Assembly (NCBI RefSeq): GCF_900106975.1
Contig: NZ_FNNU01000001.1
Span: 618,260-682,259 of the forward strand
DNA: 64,000 nt
Origin: Pseudomonas kuykendallii
GTDB taxonomy: Bacteria; Pseudomonadota; Gammaproteobacteria; Pseudomonadales; Pseudomonadaceae
Reading direction: 5' to 3'
The translations under genes and the position numbers were made by a program. Position 1 is the stretch's first letter. Every line of letters begins with the position of its first letter. The notes under the pieces were generated by a model, which was not told where the DNA came from, did no database searches, and worked only from the letters and a program-made list of their open reading frames with translations. This document shows, one piece after another, positions 18,217 through 28,193 of the stretch.

Positions 18217-19689
18217 ATGCGCCGCGCATTGCTCTGGTTCAAACAGGATCTCAGGCTCGATGACCATCCGGCGTTGTGGGCGGGCATGGAGGCGGACGAA
18301 CTGATCCCGGTGTTCATCCTGGACCCCAAGTGGGTCAGGAGCGGACCGCTGGGCGCGCGTCGCCTGGGCGTTCATCGCGCCCGCTTTCTTCTCGAAAGCA
18401 TCACCGCTCTGGACAACTCGCTGCGCGCGCTGGGCTCGCGGCTGCTGCTGCTGCCCGGCCATCCCGAAGACGTGATTCCCGATCTGGTCCAGCGCCTGGA
18501 TATCCAGGAAGTGCTGACGCTGGAAGAGATCGCGCCGGAAGAGCTCACCCAGCTGGCGGAGGTCCGTTCGCGACTGGGCCATGTACGCCTGCGTGAATTC
18601 CAGGGCAATTCGCTGTTCCGCATGGAAGAGCTGCTCAAGGGCCTGGAGCAGATGCCGCAGGTCTACAGCGAGTTCTGCCGGGTCGTCGAGCAGCGCCTGC
18701 CGGTGTTCCAGCCACGTCCGGTGCCGCGCAGCCTGCCGGTCTTCCCGCAGGCGGCGCAGGACATGCTGCTGCCGATGCCCACGCTGTCGCAACTGGGCCT
18801 GGGCGAACCGCTCAGCGTGCCGAACAGCGCCTTCCCCTTTGCCGGTGGCGAGCCGGCGGCGCAATCGCGCCTGCGCGACTACCTCTGGGAACGCCAGGGT
18901 GTGCGCAACTACATCGAAAATCGCCATGGGCTGATCGGCACCGAGTATTCCTCTAAGCTCTCGCCCTGGCTGGCCAACGGCAGCCTTTCGCCAAGACGGG
19001 TCGCCGCCGAGCTACGTCGCCACGAGTCGCGCTACGGGCGCAACGAGTCCACCCATTGTCTGTGGCAGAAGCTGCTCTGGCGCGAATTCTTCCGCCTGAC
19101 CCTCGAGCGCCACGGCCAGGCGTTGTTCGAGCCCGGCGGCGTGAAAGCCACGGCGCGCGCGCCGGACAAGATCGACGAACGCTTCCAGCAGTGGTGCCAG
19201 GGGCGCACCGGGATGCCGATCGTCGATGCCAACATGCGCGAACTGGCCGATACCGGGTTCATGTCCTATTGCGGCCGACAAATCGTCGCCAGCTACCTGG
19301 TTCACGACCTGAAGCAGGACTGGCGCCACGGCGCCGCCTGGTTCGAGGAACACCAGCTCGATTACGACCCGGCGAGCAGCTGGGGCAACTGGGCCTATGT
19401 CGCCGGTTACGCCAGCGATCCGAAGCGCAGCGACACCTTCAACGCCTTGCGCAAGGCGCGCGACCTCGATCCGGAGGGCACCTACGTCAGCCTGTGGCTG
19501 CCGGAATTGCGCGTGGTTTCGCCGCAGCTGCGGCACACGCCGTTCCTGCTGCCCTTGCTGCAACTGGAGATGATCGACTATCCACGCCTGTCGAAAGTCC
19601 CGGAATCCTGGACCGACTACCTGCCCAATGCCGAGGAGCAGTTCTACGGCGTACCCAATGAGGACAAGGAGTCGTTACAGGCGTCATAG
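18217..19689 (+). CDS. DASH-family cryptochrome / photolyase
   Basis: This is a 490-residue flavoprotein. The N-terminal alpha/beta antenna domain starts [19 protein letters not shown]. The C-terminal FAD-binding helical domain carries [54 protein letters not shown] and [16 protein letters not shown]. The last two match the DASH subclass better than class I CPD photolyase. DASH proteins use FAD and a folate antenna to repair CPDs, mainly in single-stranded DNA, and may also sense blue light. An AAGGAC ribosome site precedes the ATG. The final 46 bp overlap the tail of the convergent dgcH gene. Confidence 0.88.
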   Translation: MRRALLWFKQDLRLDDHPALWAGMEADELIPVFILDPKWVRSGPLGARRLGVHRARFLLESITALDNSLRALGSRLLLLPGHPEDVIPDLVQRLDIQEVLTLEEIAPEELTQLAEVRSRLGHVRLREFQGNSLFRMEELLKGLEQMPQVYSEFCRVVEQRLPVFQPRPVPRSLPVFPQAAQDMLLPMPTLSQLGLGEPLSVPNSAFPFAGGEPAAQSRLRDYLWERQGVRNYIENRHGLIGTEYSSKLSPWLANGSLSPRRVAAELRRHESRYGRNESTHCLWQKLLWREFFRLTLERHGQALFEPGGVKATARAPDKIDERFQQWCQGRTGMPIVDANMRELADTGFMSYCGRQIVASYLVHDLKQDWRHGAAWFEEHQLDYDPASSWGNWAYVAGYASDPKRSDTFNALRKARDLDPEGTYVSLWLPELRVVSPQLRHTPFLLPLLQLEMIDYPRLSKVPESWTDYLPNAEEQFYGVPNEDKESLQAS

Positions 19690-21584
19690 CGCTCGCTCTC
19701 GATACGATTGCGCCCGCCACGCTTGGCGCGATACAGCGCCTGGTCGGCGCGCTCGAAGACCTGTTCGGCCACCTCGCCCGGGTGATACGCGGCAAGACCG
19801 CCGGACAACGTGATCGTTACCGGTTGCCCCTTGAAGTGGAACGGACAGGCCTCGATGGCCGTGCGCAGGACGTCGAGCAGCTTGAGTCCGCCTTCCATCG
19901 GCGTGGAAGGCATCAGCAGCACGAACTCCTCACCGCCGAAGCGCGCGATGAAATCGGTCACCCGCACCCGCTTGGCCAACTCGCCGGCGATGATCTTCAG
20001 CACCTTGTCGCCGGCGAGGTGGCCATACTCGTCGTTGATCCGCTTGAAGTGGTCGACGTCCAGCACCGCCATCAGCAGCTCGCCCCCATAGCGCTGCCAG
20101 CGCGCACCCTCGATCTCCAGACGCTCGTTCCACGCCGCCCGGTTGGGTAGACCGGTGAGTGCGTCGACCAGCGCCTTCTGCCGCTGCTCCTCGAGGTTCT
20201 CGCGGAAACCCTTGGCTTCCTGCGCCATGCTGGCGACCCGCTCGACCAGCGTCTGCAGCCGGCCGGCGACCTGCTCCTCGCGCTGGTCGCGCTGGCGCTG
20301 GTACTCGTCCATGGTGTGAAGCAGCCCTTCGAGGCGGCTTTCGATCACCTGCTTGAGGCCGGACAGATCGTTCGCTTCCTGCACGCTGCTGTGCAGACCG
20401 GTGACCTGCTGGCGCAGGTCGCTGTCCAGCTCGCGCGCCGACGCCAGGCCATCGACGTAGCCTTCCTGGGCGTCCACCAGGCTGCCCTGGAAGTTTGCCA
20501 GGCGCTCGTTGAGTTGCCGGAGATACTCCTCGAACTCGTGCTGCCCGCTGCCGACCACGGCCTGCATCAGCACGGCAAGGTCCTCCAACGCCGGAACCAG
20601 CTCATACCAGTTGAGCCCGCCGCGAATCCGCTCGGCGAGCGCCGCGGACTGCGCGTGATGGCTCTCGGGCAACGGCAATTCGTCGAGCATGCCCAGCAGG
20701 ATCGCCTCGACCCGAGCCGCGATGACGATGTAGGCCGGCTCGCTCTGCGCCGGCAGCGCATAGGCGGGATCGGCCGGCTCGAGTATCGCAGCGGCCATCG
20801 GCAGGCTGTCGAGATGCATGCGCGAAAGGCCGACTCCCGCAATCACCTTCGGCTGGGCCGGCAGCGCCTGGGCGACCGCCTCGGCATCCGGTTCGGGCAG
20901 TGGCAAGGGCGCTTCGGCAGGCGTTGCCGTAACGTCATCCGCGAGCGTCGCATCCGCGGCGGGAATCGGCTGCAGCGCGACAGCGGCCTCGGCGGCAGGC
21001 TCGGCAGGAGCACGCGAAGGACTCTCGGCCGGCCCTTCATCGGTATCGGACGCATCGACGGGGTCACGCGTGCCGAACAACCGCTGCAACAGGCCGGGAC
21101 GCTCCTTCTCGTCGTTTTCCAGCTGGGTCAGCGCCTGGCGTTGCAGGTCGCTGAGTTCGATCATCAGCGCCGGCAATTCGCGTGTCTGTCCGGCGCGCTC
21201 TTCGATGCCACGGGCGAACCGCTTCAACGCCTTGCGCACATCGCGGGGCAACGGCAGTTGCTGCAACTGGGTAACCAGCGAGGCCAGCGCACCATTGAGC
21301 TGGCCGACGCGTTCCCCGCGGCGGCGCTCGGAATCGAGCACGGCCTTTTCCAGGCGCGGAATCAGCGCCGACAGGCTGGCGTCGAAGTCGTCGCGACGAA
21401 CGATCTCGCGCAACTCCTGCATGCACTGGTCGACGCCGCGGTCGCTGCCTTCGGCGGCAAGGCTGCTGCGCACCAGGCCGCGGCGCAGCAGATCGAGACG
21501 AACCTCCCAGCGCTTCTCGAGCCGCTCCTGCTGCTCGAGGCTTTCCAGGTACTTGTCTTTCCAGCGCTGAAGATCGTCGCTCAT
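19644..21584 (-). CDS. dgcH: DgcH-like diguanylate cyclase
   Basis: This is a 646-residue cytoplasmic protein with no membrane helix. A long helical N-terminal region (about 1-165) is followed by a low-complexity Ala/Pro/Glu linker (about 175-245), a second helical region with coiled-coil character, and a C-terminal GGDEF domain (about 480-640). The active site reads FGGEEF, a competent variant, and the RVTD inhibitory site lies five residues before it. It should make c-di-GMP with product inhibition. In P. aeruginosa the homologue lies in the same algB-dsbA interval and sets a basal c-di-GMP level. It overlaps the upstream EEP gene by four bases. Confidence 0.88.
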   Translation of the reverse strand: MSDDLQRWKDKYLESLEQQERLEKRWEVRLDLLRRGLVRSSLAAEGSDRGVDQCMQELREIVRRDDFDASLSALIPRLEKAVLDSERRRGERVGQLNGALASLVTQLQQLPLPRDVRKALKRFARGIEERAGQTRELPALMIELSDLQRQALTQLENDEKERPGLLQRLFGTRDPVDASDTDEGPAESPSRAPAEPAAEAAVALQPIPAADATLADDVTATPAEAPLPLPEPDAEAVAQALPAQPKVIAGVGLSRMHLDSLPMAAAILEPADPAYALPAQSEPAYIVIAARVEAILLGMLDELPLPESHHAQSAALAERIRGGLNWYELVPALEDLAVLMQAVVGSGQHEFEEYLRQLNERLANFQGSLVDAQEGYVDGLASARELDSDLRQQVTGLHSSVQEANDLSGLKQVIESRLEGLLHTMDEYQRQRDQREEQVAGRLQTLVERVASMAQEAKGFRENLEEQRQKALVDALTGLPNRAAWNERLEIEGARWQRYGGELLMAVLDVDHFKRINDEYGHLAGDKVLKIIAGELAKRVRVTDFIARFGGEEFVLLMPSTPMEGGLKLLDVLRTAIEACPFHFKGQPVTITLSGGLAAYHPGEVAEQVFERADQALYRAKRGGRNRIESERYDACNDSLSSLGTP

Positions 21585-22459
21585 GGCTCCACCGGTGTGG
21601 ACGGACGCGGCACCAGCGCAGAATCGCCACCGAGGCTGCTCGGCAAGCGAATTTCGACGGCGACCGGCAAGTGGTCGGAAATGGCTTGGCTCAGCACTTC
21701 CACCCGTTCTAGAGCGAGGCCGGGGCTGAGCAGGATGTGGTCCAGGCAACGCACCGGGCGCCAGCTCGGGAAGGTCGCCTCGACCTGTGGCGCGAGCAGC
21801 CCGAGATCACGCAGCGGCGAATGCTCGATCAGGTCGGCGGCGAGGGTGTTCATGTCGCCCATGAGAATCTGGTGGCGATAGCCGCCGATCAGTTCGCGGA
21901 TGTAGGCGAGTTGGCGCGATCGCGTCTTCGGCCCCAACGACAGGTGCATCATCACCACGACCAGCGCGTCCTCGCCTTCGCCGAAGCGCATGAGAATCGC
22001 GCCGCGACCGGGCGGGCCGGGCAGCGGGTGGTCTTCGAGCTGGCTGGGGTTCAGCCGGCTGAGCAACCCGTTGCTGTGCTGGGCGAATCGCCCGAGGTTG
22101 CGGTTGAGCTGCTGGTACCAATAGGGAAACTTGCCCAGCCGGGCCAGGTGTTCGACCTGGTTGACGTAGCCCGAGCGCAGGCTGCCGCCATCGACTTCCT
22201 GCAGGGCCACCAGGTCGTAGCCATCGAGCAGCGCGCCGATGCGCTGCAGGTTCAGCGCCCGCCCGCCGTGGGGCAGAAGGTGCTGCCAGCTGCGGGTCAG
22301 GTAGTGGTGATAACGGGCAGTGCTGATTCCGACCTGGATATTGAAGCTGAGTAGACGCAGGCGTCCGTCGGCGGGCAGGCCGTCGGACGAAAGAAAATGC
22401 GGGTTGACCTGCGCATTGCACAGGCTGACCGCGCGTTCGGAACTCCAGCGCCGCAACAT
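21581..22459 (-). CDS. endonuclease/exonuclease/phosphatase (EEP) family protein
   Basis: This is a 292-residue protein of the DNase I-like EEP superfamily. Motifs are [12 protein letters not shown] (strand 1 with the Asn), [10 protein letters not shown] (metal-binding Glu), [10 protein letters not shown] (catalytic His), ILMGDMNTL (D-x-N) and [12 protein letters not shown] (SDH). All the catalytic positions are intact. The substrate could be nucleic acid or a phospholipid-type phosphodiester; the sequence does not say. The ATG at 22459 follows GGGAGCGTGGC. It overlaps dgcH (ATGA) and probably shares its transcript, and it follows dsbA on the same strand. Confidence 0.85.
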   Translation of the reverse strand: MLRRWSSERAVSLCNAQVNPHFLSSDGLPADGRLRLLSFNIQVGISTARYHHYLTRSWQHLLPHGGRALNLQRIGALLDGYDLVALQEVDGGSLRSGYVNQVEHLARLGKFPYWYQQLNRNLGRFAQHSNGLLSRLNPSQLEDHPLPGPPGRGAILMRFGEGEDALVVVMMHLSLGPKTRSRQLAYIRELIGGYRHQILMGDMNTLAADLIEHSPLRDLGLLAPQVEATFPSWRPVRCLDHILLSPGLALERVEVLSQAISDHLPVAVEIRLPSSLGGDSALVPRPSTPVEP

Positions 22460-22481
22460 GCCACGCTCCCGCGCGTGCCGC

Positions 22482-23111
22482 TCAACGTGCGGCACGCTCC
22501 TTCTCGATCAGGAAGTCGGCCAGTTTCAGCGTTTGCTCCGGGCCGCCCGCGGTGCCCAGGTCGAAACGGTACTTGCCATTCACGACCATGGTCGGCACAC
22601 CGGTGATCTGGTAGGCCATGGCCAGCTTCTTGTCCTTCTCCATCTGGCTCTTCACGCCGAAGGAGTTGAAGGTCTTCAGGAAAGCTTCCTTGTCGACACC
22701 CTGGTCAGCAAGGAAGTCGGCCATCTCGTCTTCGTCGGCGAGCTTCTTGCCTTCCTTGTGGATCGCGGCGAAAACGGCGTCATGCACCTTGGCTTCGACG
22801 CCCATGGCTTCCAGGGCGATGAACAGTTGGCCGTGCACGTTCCACACGCCGCCGAACATGGCGGGTACACGAACGAAGTTCACGTCGTCCGGCAGCTTCT
22901 TGGCCCACGGGGTGATCGTAGGCTCGAACTGGTAGCAGTGCGGGCAGCCGTACCAGAACAGCTCGACCACTTCGATCTTGCCGGGCTTGGATACCGGTAC
23001 CGGGTTGCTCAGCTCGACGTACTGCTTGCCAGCCTCCGGCTCGGCAGCCTGGGCGAGCCCGCCGATCAGACCCGCGGTGGCGAAAACGGCGCTGAGGATC
23101 AGGTTACGCAT
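22482..23111 (-). CDS. dsbA: DsbA, periplasmic thiol:disulfide oxidoreductase
   Basis: This is a 209-residue protein with a Sec signal peptide (MRNLILSAVFATAGLIGGLAQA, cleaved about residue 22). The thioredoxin-fold active site C56-P-H-C59 is in LFWYGCPHCYQFEP, the classic DsbA dipeptide, and the cis-proline loop is TGVPTMVV. DsbA introduces disulfides into exported proteins such as toxins and pilins. AAGGAG precedes the ATG at 23111. It lies downstream of the cytochrome c4 gene, separated from it by a bidirectional terminator, so it has its own promoter. Confidence 0.96.
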   Translation of the reverse strand: MRNLILSAVFATAGLIGGLAQAAEPEAGKQYVELSNPVPVSKPGKIEVVELFWYGCPHCYQFEPTITPWAKKLPDDVNFVRVPAMFGGVWNVHGQLFIALEAMGVEAKVHDAVFAAIHKEGKKLADEDEMADFLADQGVDKEAFLKTFNSFGVKSQMEKDKKLAMAYQITGVPTMVVNGKYRFDLGTAGGPEQTLKLADFLIEKERAAR

Positions 23112-23207
23112 GCATGACTCCTTGGGTTTCATAGCCGCCCACGGCGGGCCTGGCTTCGACCGAGGGAAACGGTCCGGGTTCGAGCTATTGTAGCGGCGCC
23201 GGAAACG

Positions 23208-23235
23208 AAAAAGGGTGGCCATCGCCACCCTTTTT
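23208..23235. terminator. bidirectional terminator between cytochrome c4 and dsbA
   Basis: AAAAAGGGTGGC-CATC-GCCACCCTTTTT: a 7-bp GC stem (23213-23219 with 23224-23230) flanked by five As and five Ts, so it can work on either strand. On the minus strand it ends the cytochrome c4 transcript. Confidence 0.85.
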
Positions 23236-23253
23236 CCTACCCCTCGGCCGGCG

Positions 23254-23886
23254 TCAGTGCAGACCCTGGATGTAGCTGGATACCGCTTCGATATCCTTGT
23301 TGCTGAGCTTGGCGGCGATACCGCGCATGATCATGGTGTCGCCGTCGTTGGTGCGATTGCCTTCGCGGAAGTCGGTCAACTGCTTGGCGACGTAGGTGGC
23401 ATGCTGGCCACCGAGATGCGGGAAGCCGGCGGCGAAGTTGCCGCTGCCGTCGGGCGAATGGCAACCGGTGCACGCCGGCATGCCGTCAGCCACCTTGCCA
23501 CCCCGGAACAGCGCCTCGCCCTGCTTGACCAGCGCCGGATCAGCGGCGCCGATGACGATCTTCTGGCTGGAGAAATAGGCGGCGATGTCGGCCAGATCCT
23601 GATCGTTGAAACCCTCCAGCAACCCGGTCATCTCCAGCACCTTGCGGCCGGTACCCGGTTCGGCGGTCGGCGAGGTTCCAGCCTTTATGTCTTTCAACTG
23701 CTTCAGCAGGTAGCGCTCACCCTGGCCAGCCAGCTTCGGGAAGTTGGGCGCAGGGCTGTTGCCGTCCGCGCCATGGCAGGCACCACAGACAGCGGCCTTG
23801 CCCTGGCCGGCAGCGGCATCACCCGCAGCGTGGGCCATACCGGTGATGCCCAGGGTCAACAGCAGACTCACGAGTACTTTGTTCAT
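23254..23886 (-). CDS. cc4: diheme cytochrome c4
   Basis: This is a 210-residue periplasmic protein with a signal peptide (MNKVLVSLLLTLGITGMAHA) and two cytochrome c domains. The CxxCH motifs are CGACH near residue 34 and CTGCH near residue 138, with distal methionine candidates in KVLEMTG and GDTMIMRG. The domain duplication and length are typical of cytochrome c4. It carries electrons from the bc1 complex towards terminal oxidases such as cbb3. It diverges from engB across a 289-bp gap. Confidence 0.94.
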   Translation of the reverse strand: MNKVLVSLLLTLGITGMAHAAGDAAAGQGKAAVCGACHGADGNSPAPNFPKLAGQGERYLLKQLKDIKAGTSPTAEPGTGRKVLEMTGLLEGFNDQDLADIAAYFSSQKIVIGAADPALVKQGEALFRGGKVADGMPACTGCHSPDGSGNFAAGFPHLGGQHATYVAKQLTDFREGNRTNDGDTMIMRGIAAKLSNKDIEAVSSYIQGLH

Positions 23887-24175
23887 CAGCTAATCCAATT
23901 ACGGCTAAGGTTGAAAGAGTTATGGACCGGGCTCATGGCGCACAAATGGGACCAGACAAGCCTCGGCTTTGCAGTCCATGCACAACCCGCGAGGCGGCAT
24001 ACAGCGAGACCGCCATGAGGTTCGCGTCTTGTCGCGCGAATCCATGGATCGACGTGAACTCACCCCCGTGCAACAGGATGAAAGCGCACACAAAATCTGC
24101 GGCATTATATACTGGCGTCGCCGAAACGGAAACGAAACCGCCTCCTGCGACACCCGGTCGCACTCTGGAAAACCC

Positions 24176-24829
24176 ATGTCATTCAAGAACCCGATTCTCG
24201 GTCTGTGCCAACAGGCCGCCTTCCTCATCAGCGCAGCAAAAGTCGACCAATGTCCTGCGGACGAAGGTCTGGAAGTGGCGTTCGCCGGGCGCTCCAATGC
24301 CGGCAAGTCGAGCGCGCTGAACACCCTCACCCATGCCAGCCTGGCGCGCACCTCGAAGACGCCGGGGCGTACCCAGTTACTGAACTTCTTCAGCCTCGAC
24401 GAGCATCGGCGCCTGGTCGACCTGCCCGGCTACGGCTACGCCAAGGTGCCGATCCCGCTCAAGCAGCACTGGCAGAAACACCTGGAAGCCTACCTGAGCA
24501 GCCGCAACAGCCTCGCCGGGCTGATCCTGATGATGGACATCCGCCATCCGCTCACCGACTTCGACCGGATGATGCTCGACTGGGCCACCGCCAGCCGCAT
24601 GCCGATGCACATTCTGCTGACCAAGGCCGACAAGCTCGCCTACGGCGCGGCGAAGAACGCCCTGCTCAAGGTGCAGCGCGATATCCAGCAGGGCTGGGGC
24701 AATGACGTGGTGAGCATCCAGCTGTTCTCGGCGCCCAAACGCCAGGGCATCGAGGAGGCGCAGCTGGTGCTCGCGCAATGGCTGGGACTGCTGGACGACG
24801 AGGAAGAGGACGACCAGCCCGAGGAATAG
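24176..24829 (+). CDS. engB: EngB/YihA/YsxC ribosome-biogenesis GTPase
   Basis: This is a 217-residue P-loop GTPase of the TrmE-Era-EngA-EngB type. G1 is [13 protein letters not shown]2 lies around TPGRTQ, G3 is [10 protein letters not shown]4 is TKAD, and the G5 region is IQLFSAPKR. EngB acts in assembly of the 50S subunit and is usually essential. The acidic tail ([13 protein letters not shown]) is normal for pseudomonads. The ATG at 24176 starts the conserved [11 protein letters not shown], although the frame is open upstream. TTATATACT at about 24105-24113 is a plausible -10 element. Confidence 0.95.
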   Translation: MSFKNPILGLCQQAAFLISAAKVDQCPADEGLEVAFAGRSNAGKSSALNTLTHASLARTSKTPGRTQLLNFFSLDEHRRLVDLPGYGYAKVPIPLKQHWQKHLEAYLSSRNSLAGLILMMDIRHPLTDFDRMMLDWATASRMPMHILLTKADKLAYGAAKNALLKVQRDIQQGWGNDVVSIQLFSAPKRQGIEEAQLVLAQWLGLLDDEEEDDQPEE

Positions 24830-24850
24830 GCCGTGGTCGAAATGCGCGCG

Positions 24851-24977
24851 AAAAAAAACCTCGAACTTCGTATGGGGAGGGAGAAGTTCGAGGTTTAAGT
24901 CCGGACCGCTAGGGCGGGGTCCAGATATCTGCCAACACTAAAACACAACAAGGAGCATTGAACGGCTTCACCCATTC
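24851..24977 (-). ncRNA. ersA: ErsA-type envelope-stress small RNA
   Basis: This lies between engB and polA, the position of ErsA in P. aeruginosa and of Spot 42 in enterics. Reading leftwards, a start near 24977 gives an RNA of about 127 nt. It ends in an 11-bp terminator stem (24883-24893 with 24859-24869) and eight Us (24858-24851). The stem's 13-base loop is TCCCTCCCCATAC, a C/U-rich anti-Shine-Dalgarno sequence suited to pairing with mRNA ribosome sites such as that of algC. The size, position, promoter type and loop all agree with ErsA; the exact 5' end is inferred from the promoter. Confidence 0.82.
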
Positions 24978-24983
24978 AGAATC

Positions 24984-25011
24984 TGTGACCGGCCAGCTCC
25001 GGAAAAAGTTC
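24984..25011 (-). promoter_or_regulatory. AlgU (sigma-22) promoter of ersA
   Basis: The minus strand has GAACTT (25006-25011) and TCACA (24984-24988) with a 17-base spacer. This fits the AlgU/RpoE pattern GAACTT-N16/17-TCnnA. ErsA is known to be AlgU-dependent in P. aeruginosa. Confidence 0.7.
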
Positions 25012-25041
25012 CCCGCCCGAGGCGCGAACCCGGGCCTGGAA

Positions 25042-27831
25042 TCAGTGCGCTTCGTCCCAGTTGGCGCCGACGCCAGCCTCCACCAGCAGCGGCACGTCGA
25101 GCGTCGCGGCGCCGCTCATCAGCGCGCGGACCTTCTCACGAACCGCGTCGACCAGGCCTTCGCGCACTTCCAGCACCAGTTCATCGTGCACCTGCAGGAT
25201 CACCCGGGCGTCCAGCCCGGATTCGTCCAGCCAGGCCTGCACCGCCACCATCGCGCGCTTCATGATGTCCGCCGCCGTGCCCTGCATCGGCGCGTTGATC
25301 GCCGTGCGTTCGGCCGCCTTGCGCAGGCCCTGGTTCTTCGCGTGGATTTCCGGCAGGTACAGGCGCCGGCCGAACAGCGTCTCCACGTAGCCCTGATCGC
25401 TGGCCTGCTCGCGAGTACGTTCCATGTAGGCGAGTACGCCCGGATAGCGGGTGAAGTAGCGGTCGATGTAGGCCTGCGACTGCTTGCGGTCGACGCCGAT
25501 CTGCTTGGCCAGGCCGAAGGCGCTCATGCCGTAGATCAGCCCGAAGTTGATCGCCTTGGCGCTGCGCCGCTGCTCGTTGGTCACTTCTTCCAGGCTCACG
25601 CCCATGACTTCGGCGGCCGTCGCGCGGTGCACGTCAAGGCCGTTGCGGAAGGCATGCAGCAACCCTTCGTCCTGCGCCAGGTGGGCCATGATGCGCAGCT
25701 CGATCTGCGAGTAGTCCGCCGCCAGCAGCCTGTAGCCGGGCGCGGCGATGAACGCCTGGCGGATGCGCCGCCCCTCGGCGGTGCGGATCGGGATGTTCTG
25801 CAGGTTCGGGTCCGATGAGGACAGCCGTCCGGTGGCGGTGACCGCCTGGTGGTAGGAGGTGTGGATGCGCCCGGTACGCGGATTGATCTGTTCCGGCAGG
25901 CGGTCGGTGTAGGTGCTCTTGAGCTTGCTCAGGGTGCGGTACTGCATGATCACCTTGGGCAGCGGGTAATCCTGCTCGGCCAGTTCGGCGAGCACCGCTT
26001 CTGCGGTCGACGGCTGGCCGGTGGCGGTCTTGCTGATCACCGGCAGGCCGAGCTTTTCATAGAGGATGGTGCCGAGCTGCTTGGGCGAGCCAAGGTTGAA
26101 CTCCTCGCCGGCCAGCTCGAAGGCTTCGCGTTGCAGCGCGACCATCTTCTCGCCCAGCTCCAGGCTGTGACGACCCAGCAGGTTGGCGTCGACCAGCGCA
26201 CCGTTGCGCTCGATGCGCGCCAGCACCGGCACCAGCGGCATCTCGATGTCCCGCAGCACGCCCGCCAGCGACGGCGTGGCCTGCAGCTTGTCCCAGAGTG
26301 TCCGGTGCAGGCGCAGGGTGACGTCGGCGTCCTCGGCCGCGTAGGGGCCGGCCTGCTCGAGGGAAATCTGGTCGAAGGTCAGTTGCTTGGCGCCCTTGCC
26401 GGCGATGTCCTCGAAACGGATGGTTTCGTGCTCCAGGTAGCGCTGCGCCAGGCTGTCCATGTCGTGACGGGTCGCCGTGGCGTCCAGCGCATAGGACTCG
26501 AGCATGGTGTCGAAGGCCACGCCGCGCACCTCGATCGGCACCGGGGCGTTGGCCAGCACGTTGATGTCGTACTTGGCGTGCTGGCCGACCTTGGCCTTGT
26601 TCGGGTCTTCGAGCAGCGGCTTGAGCGCGCGCAGCACGGCGTCGCGGTCGAGCTGCGCCGGCACGCCCATGTAGGAATGCGCCAGCGGCACGTAGGCGGC
26701 CTCGAACGGCGTCACCGCGAAGGACACTCCGACCAGCTCGGCGACCTGCGCATTGATGCTGGTGGTCTCGGTGTCGAAGGCGAACAGCTCGGCGGCCTCG
26801 AGCTTCTTCAGCCAGGCATCGAACCGCGCCTGGTCGAGGATGGTTTCGTACTGCTGCGACACTTCCGCCTGCAGGTGATCGCTGCCTGGCGGCGGCACGT
26901 CCGGCGCGTCGAACAGGCCACCGCTGGCGGGCTGTTCGAGCTTCCTGGCCTTCGCTTCGCGCTGCAGGTCTTCCAGCCAGCTCTTGAACTCCAGTGCGCC
27001 GTAGAGCGCGGCGAGCGCCTCGCGATCGGGCTCGCCGGGGTGCAGCGAGTCGATCTCGATATTCAGCGGCACGTCCAGCTTGATGGTCGCCAGCTCGTAG
27101 GAGAGGTAGGCCATCTCCTTGTGCTCTTCGAGCTTGGCGGCCAGCGACTTGGCTCCGCGCAGCGGCAGCTCGGCGACCTTGCCGAGGTTGGCGTAGATCA
27201 CGTCCAGCCCGCCGCCGATGCCGGCCAGCAGGCCCACCGCGGTTTTTTCGCCGACGCCGGGCACGCCGGGGATGTTGTCGATCTTGTCGCCCATCAGCGC
27301 CAGGTAGTCGATGATCAGCTCGGGGCCGATACCGAACTTCTCGACCACGCCGGCCGGGTCCATCACCAGCCCGGTCATGGTGTTGACCAGGGTGACGTGC
27401 GGGCAGACCAGTTGCGCCATGTCCTTGTCGCCGGTGGAAATCACCACGTCGCGTTTTTCGCCGGCGGCCTGGCGCGCCAGCGTGCCGATCACGTCGTCGG
27501 CTTCGACGCCTTCGACGCACAGCAGCGGGAAGCCCAGCGCGCGAACGCTCGCGTGCAGCGGCTCGACCTGGTCGCGCAGGTCATCGGGCATCGGCGGCCG
27601 GTTGGCCTTGTAGTCGGCGAAGATGGCGTCGCGGAAGGTGCCGCCCTTGGCATCGAAAACCACCGCGAAGGGGCTGTCCGGATACTGTTTGCGCAGGCTC
27701 TTGAGCATGTTCAGCACGCCCTTCACCGCGCCGGTCTGCATGCCTTTGGAGGTGGCCAGCGGCGGCAGGGCGTGGAAGGCGCGGTACAGGTAGGACGAGC
27801 CGTCCACCAGGACGAGGGGGGCTTGGGACAT
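25042..27831 (-). CDS. polA: DNA polymerase I
   Basis: This is a 929-residue repair and Okazaki-fragment polymerase with three intact domains. The 5'-3' exonuclease occupies about 1-290 (LVLVDGSSYLYRAFHAL, ISTGDKDMAQLV, GDKIDNIPGVPGVGEKTA). The 3'-5' proofreading exonuclease (about 330-515) has catalytic FDTETT and KYDINVL. The polymerase domain has motif A AADYSQIELRIMAH, motif B RRSAKAINFGLIYG and motif C LQVHDELVLEV. The ATG at 27831 is preferred; a TTG four codons upstream is possible but lacks support. The gene converges on ersA and engB. Confidence 0.97.
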   Translation of the reverse strand: MSQAPLVLVDGSSYLYRAFHALPPLATSKGMQTGAVKGVLNMLKSLRKQYPDSPFAVVFDAKGGTFRDAIFADYKANRPPMPDDLRDQVEPLHASVRALGFPLLCVEGVEADDVIGTLARQAAGEKRDVVISTGDKDMAQLVCPHVTLVNTMTGLVMDPAGVVEKFGIGPELIIDYLALMGDKIDNIPGVPGVGEKTAVGLLAGIGGGLDVIYANLGKVAELPLRGAKSLAAKLEEHKEMAYLSYELATIKLDVPLNIEIDSLHPGEPDREALAALYGALEFKSWLEDLQREAKARKLEQPASGGLFDAPDVPPPGSDHLQAEVSQQYETILDQARFDAWLKKLEAAELFAFDTETTSINAQVAELVGVSFAVTPFEAAYVPLAHSYMGVPAQLDRDAVLRALKPLLEDPNKAKVGQHAKYDINVLANAPVPIEVRGVAFDTMLESYALDATATRHDMDSLAQRYLEHETIRFEDIAGKGAKQLTFDQISLEQAGPYAAEDADVTLRLHRTLWDKLQATPSLAGVLRDIEMPLVPVLARIERNGALVDANLLGRHSLELGEKMVALQREAFELAGEEFNLGSPKQLGTILYEKLGLPVISKTATGQPSTAEAVLAELAEQDYPLPKVIMQYRTLSKLKSTYTDRLPEQINPRTGRIHTSYHQAVTATGRLSSSDPNLQNIPIRTAEGRRIRQAFIAAPGYRLLAADYSQIELRIMAHLAQDEGLLHAFRNGLDVHRATAAEVMGVSLEEVTNEQRRSAKAINFGLIYGMSAFGLAKQIGVDRKQSQAYIDRYFTRYPGVLAYMERTREQASDQGYVETLFGRRLYLPEIHAKNQGLRKAAERTAINAPMQGTAADIMKRAMVAVQAWLDESGLDARVILQVHDELVLEVREGLVDAVREKVRALMSGAATLDVPLLVEAGVGANWDEAH

Positions 27832-27904
27832 GCGTGGGACCAACCTTTTGCATAGGGCCGGGTTAGAATGACCGGACCGTTGACGTTAAAGAAGGAAGGT
27901 TAAC

Positions 27905-28186
27905 ATGCGCGCACCCACCTACCTGCTGACTGGCCTGCTGGCTTGCCTGCCCCTGGCGGCGATCGCCCAGGAACGGCCCGATGCCGACCCCGAGGTGACC
28001 ATTCGCCAGGACGGCGACAAGACCGTGCAGGAATACCGCCAGAACGGCTTTCTCTACGCGATCAAGATCACGCCCAAGCATGGCAAGCCGTACTTTCTGG
28101 TGCGCGCCGACGGCAGCGACGGCAACTTCATCCGCTCGGACCAGCCCGACATGCTGATTCCGGCCTGGGAAATCTTCAAATGGTAG
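27905..28186 (+). CDS. DUF2782 periplasmic protein
   Basis: This is a 93-residue protein with a signal peptide (MRAPTYLLTGLLACLPLAAIA). A small domain follows containing VTIRQDGDKTVQEYRQNGFLY and IKITPKHGKPYFLVRADGS, the DUF2782 signature. Its function is unknown. It sits between polA and thrB, as in P. aeruginosa, with a strong AAGGAAGG ribosome site. thrB begins 7 bp after its stop, so the two form an operon. Confidence 0.9.
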   Translation: MRAPTYLLTGLLACLPLAAIAQERPDADPEVTIRQDGDKTVQEYRQNGFLYAIKITPKHGKPYFLVRADGSDGNFIRSDQPDMLIPAWEIFKW

Positions 28187-28193
28187 GACGCTG

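Noticed and set aside
25849-27855. A 668-codon open frame antisense to polA
   Set aside because: Same artefact; composition is that of a reverse-complement frame and polA is complete opposite it.
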